Shown: positions 53,283 through 61,487, numbered from the stretch's first letter. The stretch is 64,000 bases of DNA from Bradyrhizobium sp. Arg816 (GCF_029989365.1 NZ_JAPRAQ010000002.1:434001-498000); one strand, 5' to 3'. The notes: a model not told the origin generated them from the sequence alone. Made by a program: numbers and translations.

Positions 53283-53837
53283 ATGAATACTGGAGATGGC
53301 AGGCCAGCCACAAGCAGCGATGGTGGCGCCTTCGGAGCCCTGGAAACTTTAAAAAAGAGATACGACATTCTTAAATGGGTCGCCGGCATCGCGCTGGGGC
53401 TTCTCGGAGGAGCGTTCGCCACCGGCGTCTATTATTCTCGCTTTCAGCATTTCATCGTTGTCAATTCAATCCCCCAAAATATGATTGCATACTTCATCGC
53501 AGCCGAATGCCCTGAAGGCTGGAATCGCGCGGATGAACTACGGGGTAGATACGTCGTTGGAGTCGATCCGAGCCACTTGGACACCCTCGGCAAGACCGTT
53601 GGGGCAGCTCTGGATAATCTGGAAAACCGCCCAGCTGGTCGCCATTCCCACACTGCCGTCAACACTGTCCCTCAAGCGAATGGCGGTCGAGATAGGATGA
53701 TGGGCGGCGGCGGCGGTGGCTTTGCCGATCCCAAGATGGAGACTTCGGATGGTTCTGACTCCAAGCCTACCCCGCTAAAAGACGGAACCAACGCTCCATA
53801 CATCGTGCTGACAGCATGTCGCTCTCCAAAACAGTAA
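53283..53837 (+). CDS. Membrane-tethered protein with phage tail-collar-like domain
   Basis: A 184-aa protein with AAGGA before the ATG at 53283. One membrane helix (WVAGIALGLLGGAFATGVYY, residues 32-51) is followed by an outer domain. That domain resembles the tail-collar/short-tail-fibre tip: CPEGWNRADELRGRYVVGVDPSHLDTLGKTVGAALDNLENRPAGRHSHTA, then APYIVLTACR. The GRxHxH pattern binds metal in phage tail tips. Found on a membrane anchor rather than in a tail operon, so it may be domesticated. No partner gene nearby. Confidence 0.6.
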   Translation: MNTGDGRPATSSDGGAFGALETLKKRYDILKWVAGIALGLLGGAFATGVYYSRFQHFIVVNSIPQNMIAYFIAAECPEGWNRADELRGRYVVGVDPSHLDTLGKTVGAALDNLENRPAGRHSHTAVNTVPQANGGRDRMMGGGGGGFADPKMETSDGSDSKPTPLKDGTNAPYIVLTACRSPKQ

Positions 53838-54169
53838 CCGCGCTGCGTCGCGCCCAGCTTGGTGTCAGCACAAAAATTTCCGACATCGGCGCTGAGCGTC
53901 GAGGAGGGTCTGCATCTAGATAGGAACGACTCGTCAAGGCTTGCATTTGCCTTGCCATCGATACTCTGCTTCGGAACGCTGACATGCAGAGGGAGCTATG
54001 GATTGTGATAGGGGCTTTGTCCTCAATGGCTCTGGTCGCGAGTATTTGCTCTGTGTCTTTGCCGAAAGCTTCGTACAAGGGTCTGCCTAGCTCCGATCCG
54101 TCAGTGCTTTGGGTGTCGGAGAACAGTCCGTATATGCGGAACGAGCGCTAAGCGACCAGCGTGATATCG
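53838..54169. other. Intergenic region before IS3 element
   Basis: 332 bp without a supported gene. The minus-strand ORF 53767-54078 overlaps the collar-like gene and lacks motifs. The right edge is the IS3 left end at 54170. Confidence 0.35.
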
Positions 54170-54229
54170 TGAGCTGCTGCCGGTTTGATGGACACCGAGA
54201 TTAGGTGTTTCATGAAGCCGGAGGTGGCG

Positions 54230-54520
54230 ATGAAAAGACGGAAGTTCAGCCGCGAGTTCAAGGTCGAGGCGGTCAAGCTGGTGCGGGAACGTGGGGTATC
54301 GGTGGCGCAAGCCGGCCGTGACCTGGATATTCATGAGAATGTTCTCCGCAAATGGGTGAAGGAGTTGGGCTCCGACCCGGCGCAAGCCTTTCCCGGCCAC
54401 GGGCAGATGAAGCCGGAGCAGCAGGAGATCGAGCGGCTGCGCCGTGAGGTCGCCAAGCTGAAGGCCGAGCGGGATATCCTAAAAAACTATCACGGGCCGT
54501 TGCCCGCCTGCGCGCGGTAG
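54230..54520 (+). pseudogene. IS3-family transposase OrfA, interrupted
   Basis: OrfA HTH protein (MKRRKFSREFKVEAVKLVRERG, then VSVAQAGRDLDIHENVLRKWVKE and a leucine-zipper-like QEIERLRREVAKLKAERD). GGAGG lies five bases before the ATG. The frame is cut at 54480 by the IS110 element and ends in 13 foreign codons. Joining 54480 to 56081 restores DILRKAAAYFAKEAT and a stop overlapping the orfB ATG. Confidence 0.85.
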
Positions 54521-54717
54521 AAACTGCCGGTGCTATCCTCGCCTTGCGGAGGGTGGCGGCCGTCGGCTTATTGGAGGTTAGTCCCCGTTAAAAAACGTGG
54601 TCCATGGGCGCATGCGAACTTGAGAGTGGTGACGCCGCTTCGGCGGCGATCCCGATTAGGAAGATGACGATTGGCATAGCCCAGACCCTCCCGTTCATAT
54701 TTTGACGGAGGATTGTG
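54481..54717 (+). ncRNA. Candidate IS110 bridge RNA (seekRNA) region
   Basis: The 237-bp leader before the IS110 transposase is where IS110-group elements encode the bridge RNA that pairs with donor and target DNA. It contains a strong hairpin, CGCCGC-TTCG-GCGGCG (54633-54648). It also has short matches to the junctions: 54519-54528 is complementary to 9 of 10 bases at the right end (56071-56080); TAAAAAAC (54589) matches the left end (54480-54487); TATCCT (54534) and TTAGGAAG (54656) match the left and right target sides. Structure not computed. Confidence 0.55.
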
Positions 54718-56061
54718 ATGTCCAAGACGACCGGCGATCGCCCGGAATTGAAGCCGGTCAATGTTGGTGCGGCCGCCATCGACATTGGATCAAAAATGCA
54801 CATGGCAGCGGTCGACCCGACCTGCACCGACGCACCGGTGCGCGCGTTTGGCACATTTACGCAGGACCTGCACGATCTGGCGGACTGGTTCAAGGCATGT
54901 GGCGTGACCAGTGTGGCGATGGAATCCACCGGGGTCTATTGGATCCCGGCCTACGAGATTCTTGAGCAGCGCGGGTTCGAGGTCATTCTCGTCAATGCGC
55001 GTTATGCCAAGAACGTGCCTGGGCGCAAGACAGATGTCAGCGATGCCGCATGGCTGCGCCAGCTCCATTCTTACGGTCTGTTACGCGGGAGCTTCCGCCC
55101 AGATGGCGAGATCGCAACCCTGCGCGCCTATCTGCGTCAGCGGGAGCGACTCGTGGAATACGCAGCCGCCCATATCCAGCATATGCAAAAAGCCCTGATG
55201 GAGATGAACCTGCAACTTCATCACGTTGTCTCCGACATTACCGGCGCGACCGGGATGCGAATTATCCGAGCTATTGTCGCGGGCGAGCGCAATCCCGACG
55301 TGTTGGCGACCTATCGCGATGTTCGCTGCCATTCCTCCGTCGAGACGATCCGCGCCGCACTGGTCGGCAACGATCGGGACGAACATGTCTTCGCGCTGAC
55401 CCAGTCGTTGGAGCTCTACGACATCTACCAGACCAAGATGCTCGACTGCGACCGCAAGCTGGAATCTTTGATAGCGGCGCTGACTGACAGAGGGGCCAAG
55501 CCGGTCGGCAAGCTATCCAGGCCGCGGGTGAAGACCAAGCAGGTCAACACGCCGTCGTTCGATGTCAGGGCCGCGCTATACGGTGTCCTCGGCGTCGATC
55601 TGACCGAGATCCATGGGTTGGGTCCCTCACTTGCGTTAAAGCTCATTGGCGAATGCGGCACTGATCTCAGGGCATGGCCGACCGCCAAGCACTTCACCTC
55701 CTGGCTGTGCCTGGCCCCGGGGAACAAAATCTCCGGCGGCAAGGTGCTCTCTTCGCGCACGCGGAGATCGTCCAGTCGAGCAGCGGCGCTGTTACGGCTG
55801 GCGCCCACGACCATCGGGCGGAGCGATACGGCGCTCGGAGCATTCTATCGACGGCTGTCCTCTCGTGCGGGCAAGGCAAAGGCCGTGACGGCGACCGCCC
55901 GCAAAATTGCGGTCCTATTCTACAACACCCTCAGGCACGGCATGACCTACAGGGATCCCGGTGCGGACCACTATGAGGAACAATATCGCAGCCGTGTCCT
56001 CGCCAATCTGAAGCGGCGCGCCAAGTCACTGGGCTTTCGTTTTGCAAGCTGTTCCGTGTGA
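54718..56061 (+). CDS. IS110-family transposase
   Basis: A 447-aa DEDD transposase. N-terminal RuvC-like domain: Asp22 (AAIDIGSK), Glu69 (VAMESTGVYW), Asp106 and Asp109 (RKTDVSDAAW). A helical middle part follows, then the C-terminal Tnp_20 domain (IHGLGPSLALKLIGECG, WLCLAPGNKISGGK), whose Ser near residue 340 is the likely nucleophile. GGAGG lies six bases before the ATG. All catalytic residues are present, so the element may be active. It joins donor and target at a CT core with help of the RNA encoded upstream. Confidence 0.93.
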   Translation: MSKTTGDRPELKPVNVGAAAIDIGSKMHMAAVDPTCTDAPVRAFGTFTQDLHDLADWFKACGVTSVAMESTGVYWIPAYEILEQRGFEVILVNARYAKNVPGRKTDVSDAAWLRQLHSYGLLRGSFRPDGEIATLRAYLRQRERLVEYAAAHIQHMQKALMEMNLQLHHVVSDITGATGMRIIRAIVAGERNPDVLATYRDVRCHSSVETIRAALVGNDRDEHVFALTQSLELYDIYQTKMLDCDRKLESLIAALTDRGAKPVGKLSRPRVKTKQVNTPSFDVRAALYGVLGVDLTEIHGLGPSLALKLIGECGTDLRAWPTAKHFTSWLCLAPGNKISGGKVLSSRTRRSSSRAAALLRLAPTTIGRSDTALGAFYRRLSSRAGKAKAVTATARKIAVLFYNTLRHGMTYRDPGADHYEEQYRSRVLANLKRRAKSLGFRFASCSV

Positions 56062-56116
56062 CGCTGAGATGGCTGTTTCTTAGGAAGGCCGCAGCCTACT
56101 TCGCGAAGGAAGCGAC

Positions 56117-56983
56117 ATGAAGTTCGCCTTCGTCGCGAAGCACCGGACGATCTGGCCGGTGGCATGGCTATGCGATGCGCTGGGAGTGTCGCGGTCGGGC
56201 TTCCATGCCTGGCTGAACCGCTCTCCCAGCGCCAGATCCCGCAGCGACGAGGAGCTCGGCGGCAAGGTCAAGGCCAGCTTCGCCGCCAGCGACCGCACCT
56301 ATGGCGCACGCCGGGTGTGGCGTGACCTGCTCGCCGACGGGGCGGATTGCGGCCTGCACCGGATTGAGCGGCTGATGCGCCTGCAAGGCTTGCGGGCGCG
56401 GCCGCGACGTCGGCGCTTGCCGAAGGACAGCGGCGATCGACAGCTCGAGACCGTACCGGCGAACCTCCTTGACCGGCAGTTCGCCGCCGAGCGGCCGAAC
56501 CAGAAGTGGATCGCCGACTTCACCTATCTCTGGACGGCCGCAGGCTGGCTCTATGTCGCAGCGGTGATCGACCTGTTCTCACGCCGCGTGGTGGGCTGGT
56601 CGATGAGTGCCGCCATGACGGCACAGCTCGTGACGGACGCATTGTTGATGGCCGTCTGGCGGCGCGGCAAGCCGGATGCGCTGTTGCATCACTCCGACCA
56701 GGGCAGCCAGTACACCAGCGAGCACTTCCAGCGCCTGATGGCCGACCACGGCATCGTTTGCAGCATGAGCCGCTCCGGCAACGTCTGGGACAACGCGGCG
56801 ATGGAGAGCTTCTTCTCCTCGCTCAAGACCGAGCGTACGGCCAACAAGATTTATCGAACCAGAGATGAGGCACGCGCCGATGTGTTCGACTACATCGAAC
56901 GATTTTACAACACGACCCGCAGGCATTCGACCATCGGCTATCTCAGCCCGGTTGAGTTCGAGCGCAAGGTGGGATTAGCTTAA
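56117..56983 (+). CDS. IS3-family transposase OrfB
   Basis: A 288-aa DDE integrase-type transposase. HTH_21 domain (WPVAWLCDALGVSRSGFHAWLNR, RTYGARRVWRDLLADG), then rve core with Asp (WIADFTYLWTAAGWLYVAAVIDLFSRRVVGW), Asp (LLHHSDQGSQYTS) and Glu (NAAMESFFSSLKTE). Complete and apparently functional, but it has lost its OrfA partner through the IS110 insertion upstream. Its ATG overlaps the old orfA stop. The family is close to the IS3 subgroup that uses OrfAB frameshifting. Confidence 0.92.
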   Translation: MKFAFVAKHRTIWPVAWLCDALGVSRSGFHAWLNRSPSARSRSDEELGGKVKASFAASDRTYGARRVWRDLLADGADCGLHRIERLMRLQGLRARPRRRRLPKDSGDRQLETVPANLLDRQFAAERPNQKWIADFTYLWTAAGWLYVAAVIDLFSRRVVGWSMSAAMTAQLVTDALLMAVWRRGKPDALLHHSDQGSQYTSEHFQRLMADHGIVCSMSRSGNVWDNAAMESFFSSLKTERTANKIYRTRDEARADVFDYIERFYNTTRRHSTIGYLSPVEFERKVGLA

Positions 56984-57013
56984 CCGGGTGTCCATCAAAC
57001 CGGCAGCAGCTCA

Positions 57014-57270
57014 AAGGTCTGAAAGGTGACCACCTTGTGTCTCTTGAGATTGTGTTCGGAAAGCCATAGCAGCCGGCAAGTAAAGGACGCGGCAGGCACC
57101 AGAAGGTAGTCAAGCACTGAAGTGTTTCCCTCGACGAGCCTCATAGCGACGACCCATCCGGCGGTTGGTCGTACGCGGCGAACCAGCGGCCAGCGGACCC
57201 TCCGGCCGACATACTTACGCCATTTGCCAACGGCGAAGCCGACGTTCACGGCATCATCTACCAGGAGGCA
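57014..57270 (-). pseudogene. Gene fragment cut by the IS3 right end
   Basis: A minus frame reads DAVNVGFAVGKWRKYVGRRV, WPLVRRVRPTAGWVVAMRLVEGN, SVLDYLLVPAASFTCRLLWLSEHNL and FQTFEL, which looks like genuine protein sequence. The reading then enters the IS3 end and stops at 56995. The N-terminal side is fused out of frame to the recombinase remnant. I do not recognise the family with certainty. Confidence 0.4.
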
Positions 57271-57442
57271 TCGGGTGGACGGTGGTGAGCCCGTTCGTCT
57301 GCGCATACGCAGCAATGGCAGCGGCTTGATTTTCGATCGAGCACCGCTGGAGGTCTGTGGACATGCGGACATACTGTGCAGCCAGCTTTGACTTCTGCTC
57401 GACGGGTAATCTATCTTTATGGATGATGAGCGCGTTTGCCAT
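57254..57442 (-). pseudogene. Serine recombinase N-terminal remnant
   Basis: 62 codons: after MANALIIHKDRLPVEQKSK comes AAQYVRMSTDLQRCSIENQAAAI, the start of a resolvase/large serine recombinase domain with the catalytic Ser of YVRMST. It breaks off after about 50 residues and runs into unrelated sequence. It has a good GAGGGA ribosome binding site, so a short peptide could still be made. The rest of the gene has been deleted. Confidence 0.65.
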
Positions 57443-58017
57443 GGAGTTTCCCTCGGTTATTGCAAGCTCCGATATCTTCCAATAAAGCGCTCGAGCAAAA
57501 ACGCACCCTTAGAGACTTCAGCTCCAGGCGCTATAATGCGTAAACGGGCTCCGGCGCGGACAAGCCACGGCGGCACGCCAGGTTGTGGCCCTAACGCGGA
57601 CTCGCGGTGGGCAACCCAGCAGTTTGCGCGCGCCGTGCCCGACGCTGCCGAAGCGCAGCAGATCTTTGATGGCGGCGTTGATGCCGCATTACACTTGGCG
57701 CGAGCTCAATCACCCTAAGTCAGGACGGAGAGCCTCAGTTCGACCATGCTCTTAGGCCCAATACCAATCCCAGCTTCTGGCCCCTTAGCTGAGTTCGTCG
57801 CGCTTCCCTGCCAGAAACTTGAACCGGGTGGCCGATGAGGCAGTCTGCGGTATACGGGGGCAAAACCGGGAGTGGTCACCGGGCCGGTCGCAAGGCCCAT
57901 CCAGTCCGCGCGGTGTGCGAGACTTCACGCCAGCCTTTCGCAGTCCCTGAGTGATGGACTTGCCATCCCGCGCCGGCCGCGGAATCATGCGGGATGGGCA
58001 GCTGCGCCGCGAGACCG
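57443..58017. other. Gene-poor interval
   Basis: About 575 bp. ORF 57419-57718 (+) has a low-complexity start and a helical end (FARAVPDAAEAQQIFDGGVDAALHLARA) but no family and a poor start. The minus ORFs at 57715-57988 look random. Probably decayed island DNA. Confidence 0.35.
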
Positions 58018-58998
58018 CTACGGCTTCGTTTTGGAAATATACGGCTTAGCAGCGTCAGAATGAATCTCGATTTCGACATATTTTTCCTGGGGCGATGGAC
58101 CACGCTGCGTCGTGTCCATCTGTCCTCTAGGAACAGGCACGTAGGCGATCTTGTCGCCAAAATGTTTCTTAATCTCCTTCGCGACGGATGTGATCCGTTC
58201 TGCACTGAGCCCTGCATTGTATACCTTGGTGCGGCCAGTCGCGCTTGCATGTCCGGTCAGCGTCATAGGACACTTGCCAGCCTTAATTGCATCAGCGAGT
58301 TCAGGAGCTTCTTTCTGCAGCGGAGCGATCCATTGACTGCGAAGCTCCTTACCTTGATCGGTACTCACAAATGACTGATCCTCCTTCTCGAAGGAGACGA
58401 TGTACTTCAGTAGATGACCAGGCAACGGCTTGTCTGGATGCTCGGTCGCAAGTTGGACAACAATAAATTCGTAGGACTGGAGACTTTGCTTTGAAGCCTT
58501 ACCAAAAGGAGCAGAGAATGGTCCATAAGAAACAGTGACGCCATCGGTCGCGAGACCACCATTCAATTTGAGCAGAAGTACGGTTTTCTGCAGGTCCCCT
58601 TTCAACGAAGGCTGATATAACTCGGCATCGGCATGTACTGCGTAGTCTCCTTCGCCCTTCATCTCTACGGGCGTTGATCGAATTGTTGTGAGTTTTATCC
58701 CATCGTCGTCGTAGTCCACGGACCATTTGGCCGATATTTTATAATGTCCTTTGCCTTCGCCCTCTGTTGGGACGTACACGTAATAGTCAATAGCGATAGC
58801 GACTTCGATTTCCTTAACTGTTTGCCACCTGAAGTGAGTGTGGAGTGGCTTGAAAACATTCATTGGGAAACCGACAAATTCGAAGGGTACCTTCAGTATC
58901 GCTTTGTCGTAGACGATCAATTCGGCATTGACATCCAGCCAGCTAGGTTGTCCCCCTTGGGGTATGCCTGGCTCACCAAACGGCTTGTTGTCGCGCAT
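58018..58998 (-). CDS. OmpA-like C-terminal domain protein without signal peptide
   Basis: A 326-aa protein. The first 200 residues are beta-rich and unassigned (ELIVYDKAILKVPFEFVGFPMNVF, IDYYVYVPTEGEGKGHYKISAKW). The last 110 residues look like an OmpA/MotB-type domain: MTLTGHASATGRTKVYNAGLSAERITSVAKEIKKHFG, with the Asn/Arg pair that binds peptidoglycan in this fold, ending KYVEIEI. No signal peptide or helix is visible at either start (59010 or 58998), which is odd for a cell-wall binder. Could be exported by another route or bind a different ligand. Low-GC for this window. Confidence 0.6.
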   Translation of the reverse strand: MRDNKPFGEPGIPQGGQPSWLDVNAELIVYDKAILKVPFEFVGFPMNVFKPLHTHFRWQTVKEIEVAIAIDYYVYVPTEGEGKGHYKISAKWSVDYDDDGIKLTTIRSTPVEMKGEGDYAVHADAELYQPSLKGDLQKTVLLLKLNGGLATDGVTVSYGPFSAPFGKASKQSLQSYEFIVVQLATEHPDKPLPGHLLKYIVSFEKEDQSFVSTDQGKELRSQWIAPLQKEAPELADAIKAGKCPMTLTGHASATGRTKVYNAGLSAERITSVAKEIKKHFGDKIAYVPVPRGQMDTTQRGPSPQEKYVEIEIHSDAAKPYISKTKP

Positions 58999-59225
58999 GA
59001 TTGCCTCCACGACGGAGCCTCTCGGTCGTTAGTAGCAACATCTGCCGCAGGGTTCGTTGGGCTTCATGCGGCAAATTGACATGCAGAAAGATTATTGGCG
59101 TCGGCGATGGTGCGCCCACCCCCCTAAGCAGGCAGCCTATTGACCTATCTCTTGGGTCAGGCCCAGGCGCGACGCGCAGGCCCCAGCGGCTGGCTCGTCA
59201 CCCGAGTAGTGCTTATCCTCTTCCC

Positions 59226-59699
59226 ATGACTAATGATGCCGCCCTCACCCGCGCCGCAGCGACAATCCGCACCAGGAGACTTGGCACGTCTATTTCGACG
59301 ACGTCCGCGTCGGCACCATCGGAGAACGCGCAGGCGTGCCCGTCCATGCCGACCAGTGGGCCTGGTCGTGCTGGTTTTATCCCGGCCTCCATCCCGGCCA
59401 GTACCAAAGCGGAATAGCCGAGTCCTTTGACGCCACGCGGGAAGCCCTCGATCTCGCCTGGTCCCAGCTACTGCCCAACTATGCCCACGAGCGCCTTTGC
59501 CGAATGGCGCCACGATCGCGACTGGCGCGCCGAAATGAAGGCCAAGCGGGCGCGGGGCGAGAAGCTGGACAGCGAGATACCGAGCACGCTGCGGCGCTGC
59601 GTCTGCGGCGACGTGTTCGACGAATGGAAGCCGGCCGAGAGCTACCCGCACTGCGCACATATTACCGCCGGGCAGGCGGCCAACGGGACACACCGATGA
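59226..59699 (+). pseudogene. Hypothetical gene with two compensating frameshifts
   Basis: Three segments in two frames make one protein. The start MTNDAALTRAAATIRT (ATG 59226) leads into the other frame ETWHVYFDDVRVGTIGERAG, then WSCWFYPGLHPGQ to LLPNYA. The original frame then returns with AFAEWRHDRDWRAEMKAKRARGEKLD and RRCVCGDVFDEWKP. Shifts near 59270 and 59475 cancel out. The last part (from ATG 59481) may still be translated and carries a CxC/CxH-like metal motif. The joined protein resembles a rhizobial family of unknown function. Confidence 0.5.
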
Positions 59700-59968
59700 A
59701 GCACACCGAAGAACGCCCCTACGCCGACCCGGAAGCCGCCGCGCGAAAGCTCGTCGAGATCGCCGCCGGCATCGAAGCCGTCCAGGATGGCCGGATCTAT
59801 ATCGAACGGATCAACGCGCCATTCTTATTCACGCTGAAGGCCACCGGCGGCGAGTTCGGCGCCGGGCTCAAACACGCCGTCGCCCAGGGCTGGCTCGAGC
59901 TGCACGAGAGCGGGACCTATGTCCGGCTGATCGGCACCAGCGCAACGGCGGCCCCAGCAAAAGACTGA
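59696..59968 (+). CDS. Small hypothetical protein
   Basis: A 90-aa protein whose ATG overlaps the stop of the preceding frame (ATGA, 59696-59699). It begins MKHTEERPYADPEAAARKLVEIA and has an HTH-like middle (IYIERINAPFLFTLKATGGEFGAGLKHAVAQGWLELHESGTYVRL), suggesting a winged-helix fold. Coupled with the gene before it. No known function. Confidence 0.6.
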   Translation: MKHTEERPYADPEAAARKLVEIAAGIEAVQDGRIYIERINAPFLFTLKATGGEFGAGLKHAVAQGWLELHESGTYVRLIGTSATAAPAKD

Positions 59969-60024
59969 GTTGCCGGGGCCGCTGTGGGCTGGCACAGGAT
60001 CGATTCAAGGCGCATATTCGGCGC

Positions 60025-60231
60025 GTGGAAAGTGAGGACCAGAGCCGTTGCAAGTGCGGTGCGGTTTATCGCCGTACCGAACGCATGGCCTCCGTTCGAG
60101 AGTTCAGTAGTTTCGAGTGCGCCGTCTGCGGCGAGACAATTGAAAAATGGCATTCTGCTCTGGTCCCAAGCTACCGCCTGATAATCGGACCTATCAGAGA
60201 ACCAAATGACCCGTCATCCCAAACGCCCTAG
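60025..60231 (+). CDS. Small zinc-ribbon protein
   Basis: A 68-aa protein with two cysteine pairs, CKCGAVYRRTE and FECAVCGETIEKW, spaced as a zinc ribbon, and a closing strand (SALVPSYRLIIGP). GTG start at 60025. Similar short Zn-ribbon proteins are common in rhizobial accessory regions. Probable metal and nucleic-acid or protein binding; role unknown. Confidence 0.65.
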   Translation: MESEDQSRCKCGAVYRRTERMASVREFSSFECAVCGETIEKWHSALVPSYRLIIGPIREPNDPSSQTP

Positions 60232-60457
60232 ACCCAACCAGCTTCATAAGTCCACAATTGAGGTCGTGAGCCGTTGCCGGTCGCGCTTCCTGTGCAATCG
60301 GCCTTTCCACACCCACGACGGGCAGTAGCTCGCGCTCGTTCCGCGGCCCAAGGCATGGATAATTTGCGAGGTGGGTGGGACGGTCGATGGAGGAACCAAG
60401 CTATTCTTGCTAGGTTGCAATTCGCCGGGATCACCGAGACCAGCATTAGGAATTCAC

Positions 60458-60634
60458 ATGTCAGCCCAGATCATCAAGTTATCCGACCGCAGGACGCGTC
60501 CTACGCCACCTTCGAGCTTGATAGACCTGCAGCTTTCGTTTTTCGTTGCGTACGTTGACCTAAGCCTTGCAGCCTATCAGTCGGTAGTTAATGTTTGCGA
60601 GCAAGGTTGGAAGGCGGCTCGTCTGTCACGATGA
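60458..60634 (+). CDS. Very small hypothetical protein
   Basis: A 58-aa protein, MSAQIIKLSDRRTRPTPPSS then LIDLQLSFFVAYVDLSLAAYQSVVNVCEQGWKAARLSR. AGGAA lies six bases before the ATG, favouring this internal start over 60371. The helical, partly hydrophobic middle suggests a small membrane-associated or oligomerising protein. The sequence resembles phasin-like helices in flavour only. Confidence 0.5.
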   Translation: MSAQIIKLSDRRTRPTPPSSLIDLQLSFFVAYVDLSLAAYQSVVNVCEQGWKAARLSR

Positions 60635-60750
60635 TTGATTTTGATTCCAAGGTTGAACCCCAAGGGCAAGGCGCCGCATTGGGATCGCCGCAAGCTGAAG
60701 ATTAACTCGCGCCAATCGGAACTCTGATTTCGGCTTTGCGTTCGGTGCTC

Positions 60751-60915
60751 ATGCAACAGCAAAATCGCACCATCCGGTTGCAAGTGGAATTGTCGGAGCA
60801 AGACAAGCAAGCCATCGACGATTTCTGGTTCACTGAACGTCTTCCGAGCCGGGCGGCCGCGGTTAGGGAATTGTTGCGACGCGCGCTCGCGAACGATAAG
60901 CCGACTGTCCAATAG
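60751..60915 (+). CDS. Ribbon-helix-helix protein (54 aa)
   Basis: A 54-codon ORF with a clear Arc/MetJ/CopG-type ribbon-helix-helix: strand TIRLQVELSEQDKQAIDDFW, turn TERLPSRAAAVRELLRRALAN. The pattern of alternating polar residues in the strand and the RELLRRAL second helix is typical of small DNA-binding dimers. It has no toxin partner next to it. It is followed by a strong terminator at 60994. Confidence 0.65.
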   Translation: MQQQNRTIRLQVELSEQDKQAIDDFWFTERLPSRAAAVRELLRRALANDKPTVQ

Positions 60916-60993
60916 GAACCGTCGCCGTGCACCGGTTTTGATTTGCATGCGCTTTAGGCGCGTCAGGCTAAACAGCTTTCTTAGCCGGAGCGG

Positions 60994-61036
60994 CCCCAGC
61001 CCTGGGTCCTTGATCCAGGCCTGGGGTCGTTCTTTT
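60994..61036 (+). terminator. Rho-independent terminator
   Basis: CCCCAG-C-CCTGG (60994-61005) pairs with CCAGG-C-CTGGGG (61015-61026), an 11-bp stem with one mismatch, then TCGTTCTTTT. It follows the ribbon-helix-helix gene by 79 bp. A second GC-rich hairpin, GGCCCGCC/GGCGGGCC, lies at 61046-61071. Confidence 0.65.
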
Positions 61037-61227
61037 AGCGCGAAGGGCCCGCCAGCGTGAACCGGCGGGCCTTGTCGTCGGATGCCAGAGATCTTCTTGC
61101 CGGCGAACGCGATGCTCAGGCTCAGTTTGAAGCAGACCCGGCCAAGATACTGCCGGATCAATCGCATGGGCACATCTCCGGCCGCTGAAGCTTCACCTCC
61201 TCCAGATCATCGTCCTCACTGGCGCAA

Positions 61228-61487
61228 TCATCCTGCTCCAGGTCGTCCGTGCGCCCCTTCCATGCATGGGATTGATCCAGGGAGTGAGTACTCAAGCCGT
61301 CGGTTGAAATTGCTGTTGGCGACTACAGGCGCCCCGCCCGGCTCGCTGAAGCACAGCGCTACCGCGTCGCCCTCGTCCGGGCTCTGCATCCCCCGCTTCT
61401 TCATGTCATCCTTGCTCTCCAGCACAAGCCGGCCGTCGCTCATGTACTTGAAGCCAGGCCCGCAGACGTCGGTCTGCAGGCTGTCGC
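61228..61487 (-). pseudogene. Phage large terminase, C-terminal remnant
   Basis: The minus frame reads DSLQTDVCGPGFKYMSDGRL, then VLESKDDMKKRGMQSPDEGDAVALCFSEP, which matches the end of phage terminase large subunits (the ExKdxMkkRG-x-SPDxADALxLtF motif). The ATPase and most of the nuclease are missing. It is a prophage relic; the small subunit-like gene at 7830 is far away and need not be related. Confidence 0.65.

Larger units (their letters stand above)
54481..56080 (+). mobile_element. IS110-family insertion sequence
   Basis: About 1600 bp inserted at a CT dinucleotide in IS3 orfA. CT is found at both edges (54479-54480 and 56079-56080), and removing the element with one CT restores the orfA frame exactly. 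No terminal inverted repeats or target duplication, as expected for IS110. It carries a long non-coding 5' region (54481-54717) and one transposase gene. Confidence 0.85.
54170..57013 (+). mobile_element. IS3-family insertion sequence, split by an IS110-family element
   Basis: Perfect 27-bp terminal inverted repeats lie at 54170-54196 and 56987-57013, beginning TGAGCTGCTGCCGG, with the TG...CA ends usual for this family. Inside are orfA and orfB with an intact DDE motif. Subtracting the 1600-bp IS110 insertion leaves about 1244 bp, a normal IS3-family size. I see no target duplication at the edges (ATATCG on the left, AAGGTC on the right), so one flank may have been rearranged after insertion. 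Confidence 0.88.

Noticed and set aside
54160..57025. Target site duplication of the IS3 element
   Set aside because: Flanking bases on the two sides do not match, so no duplication is reported.
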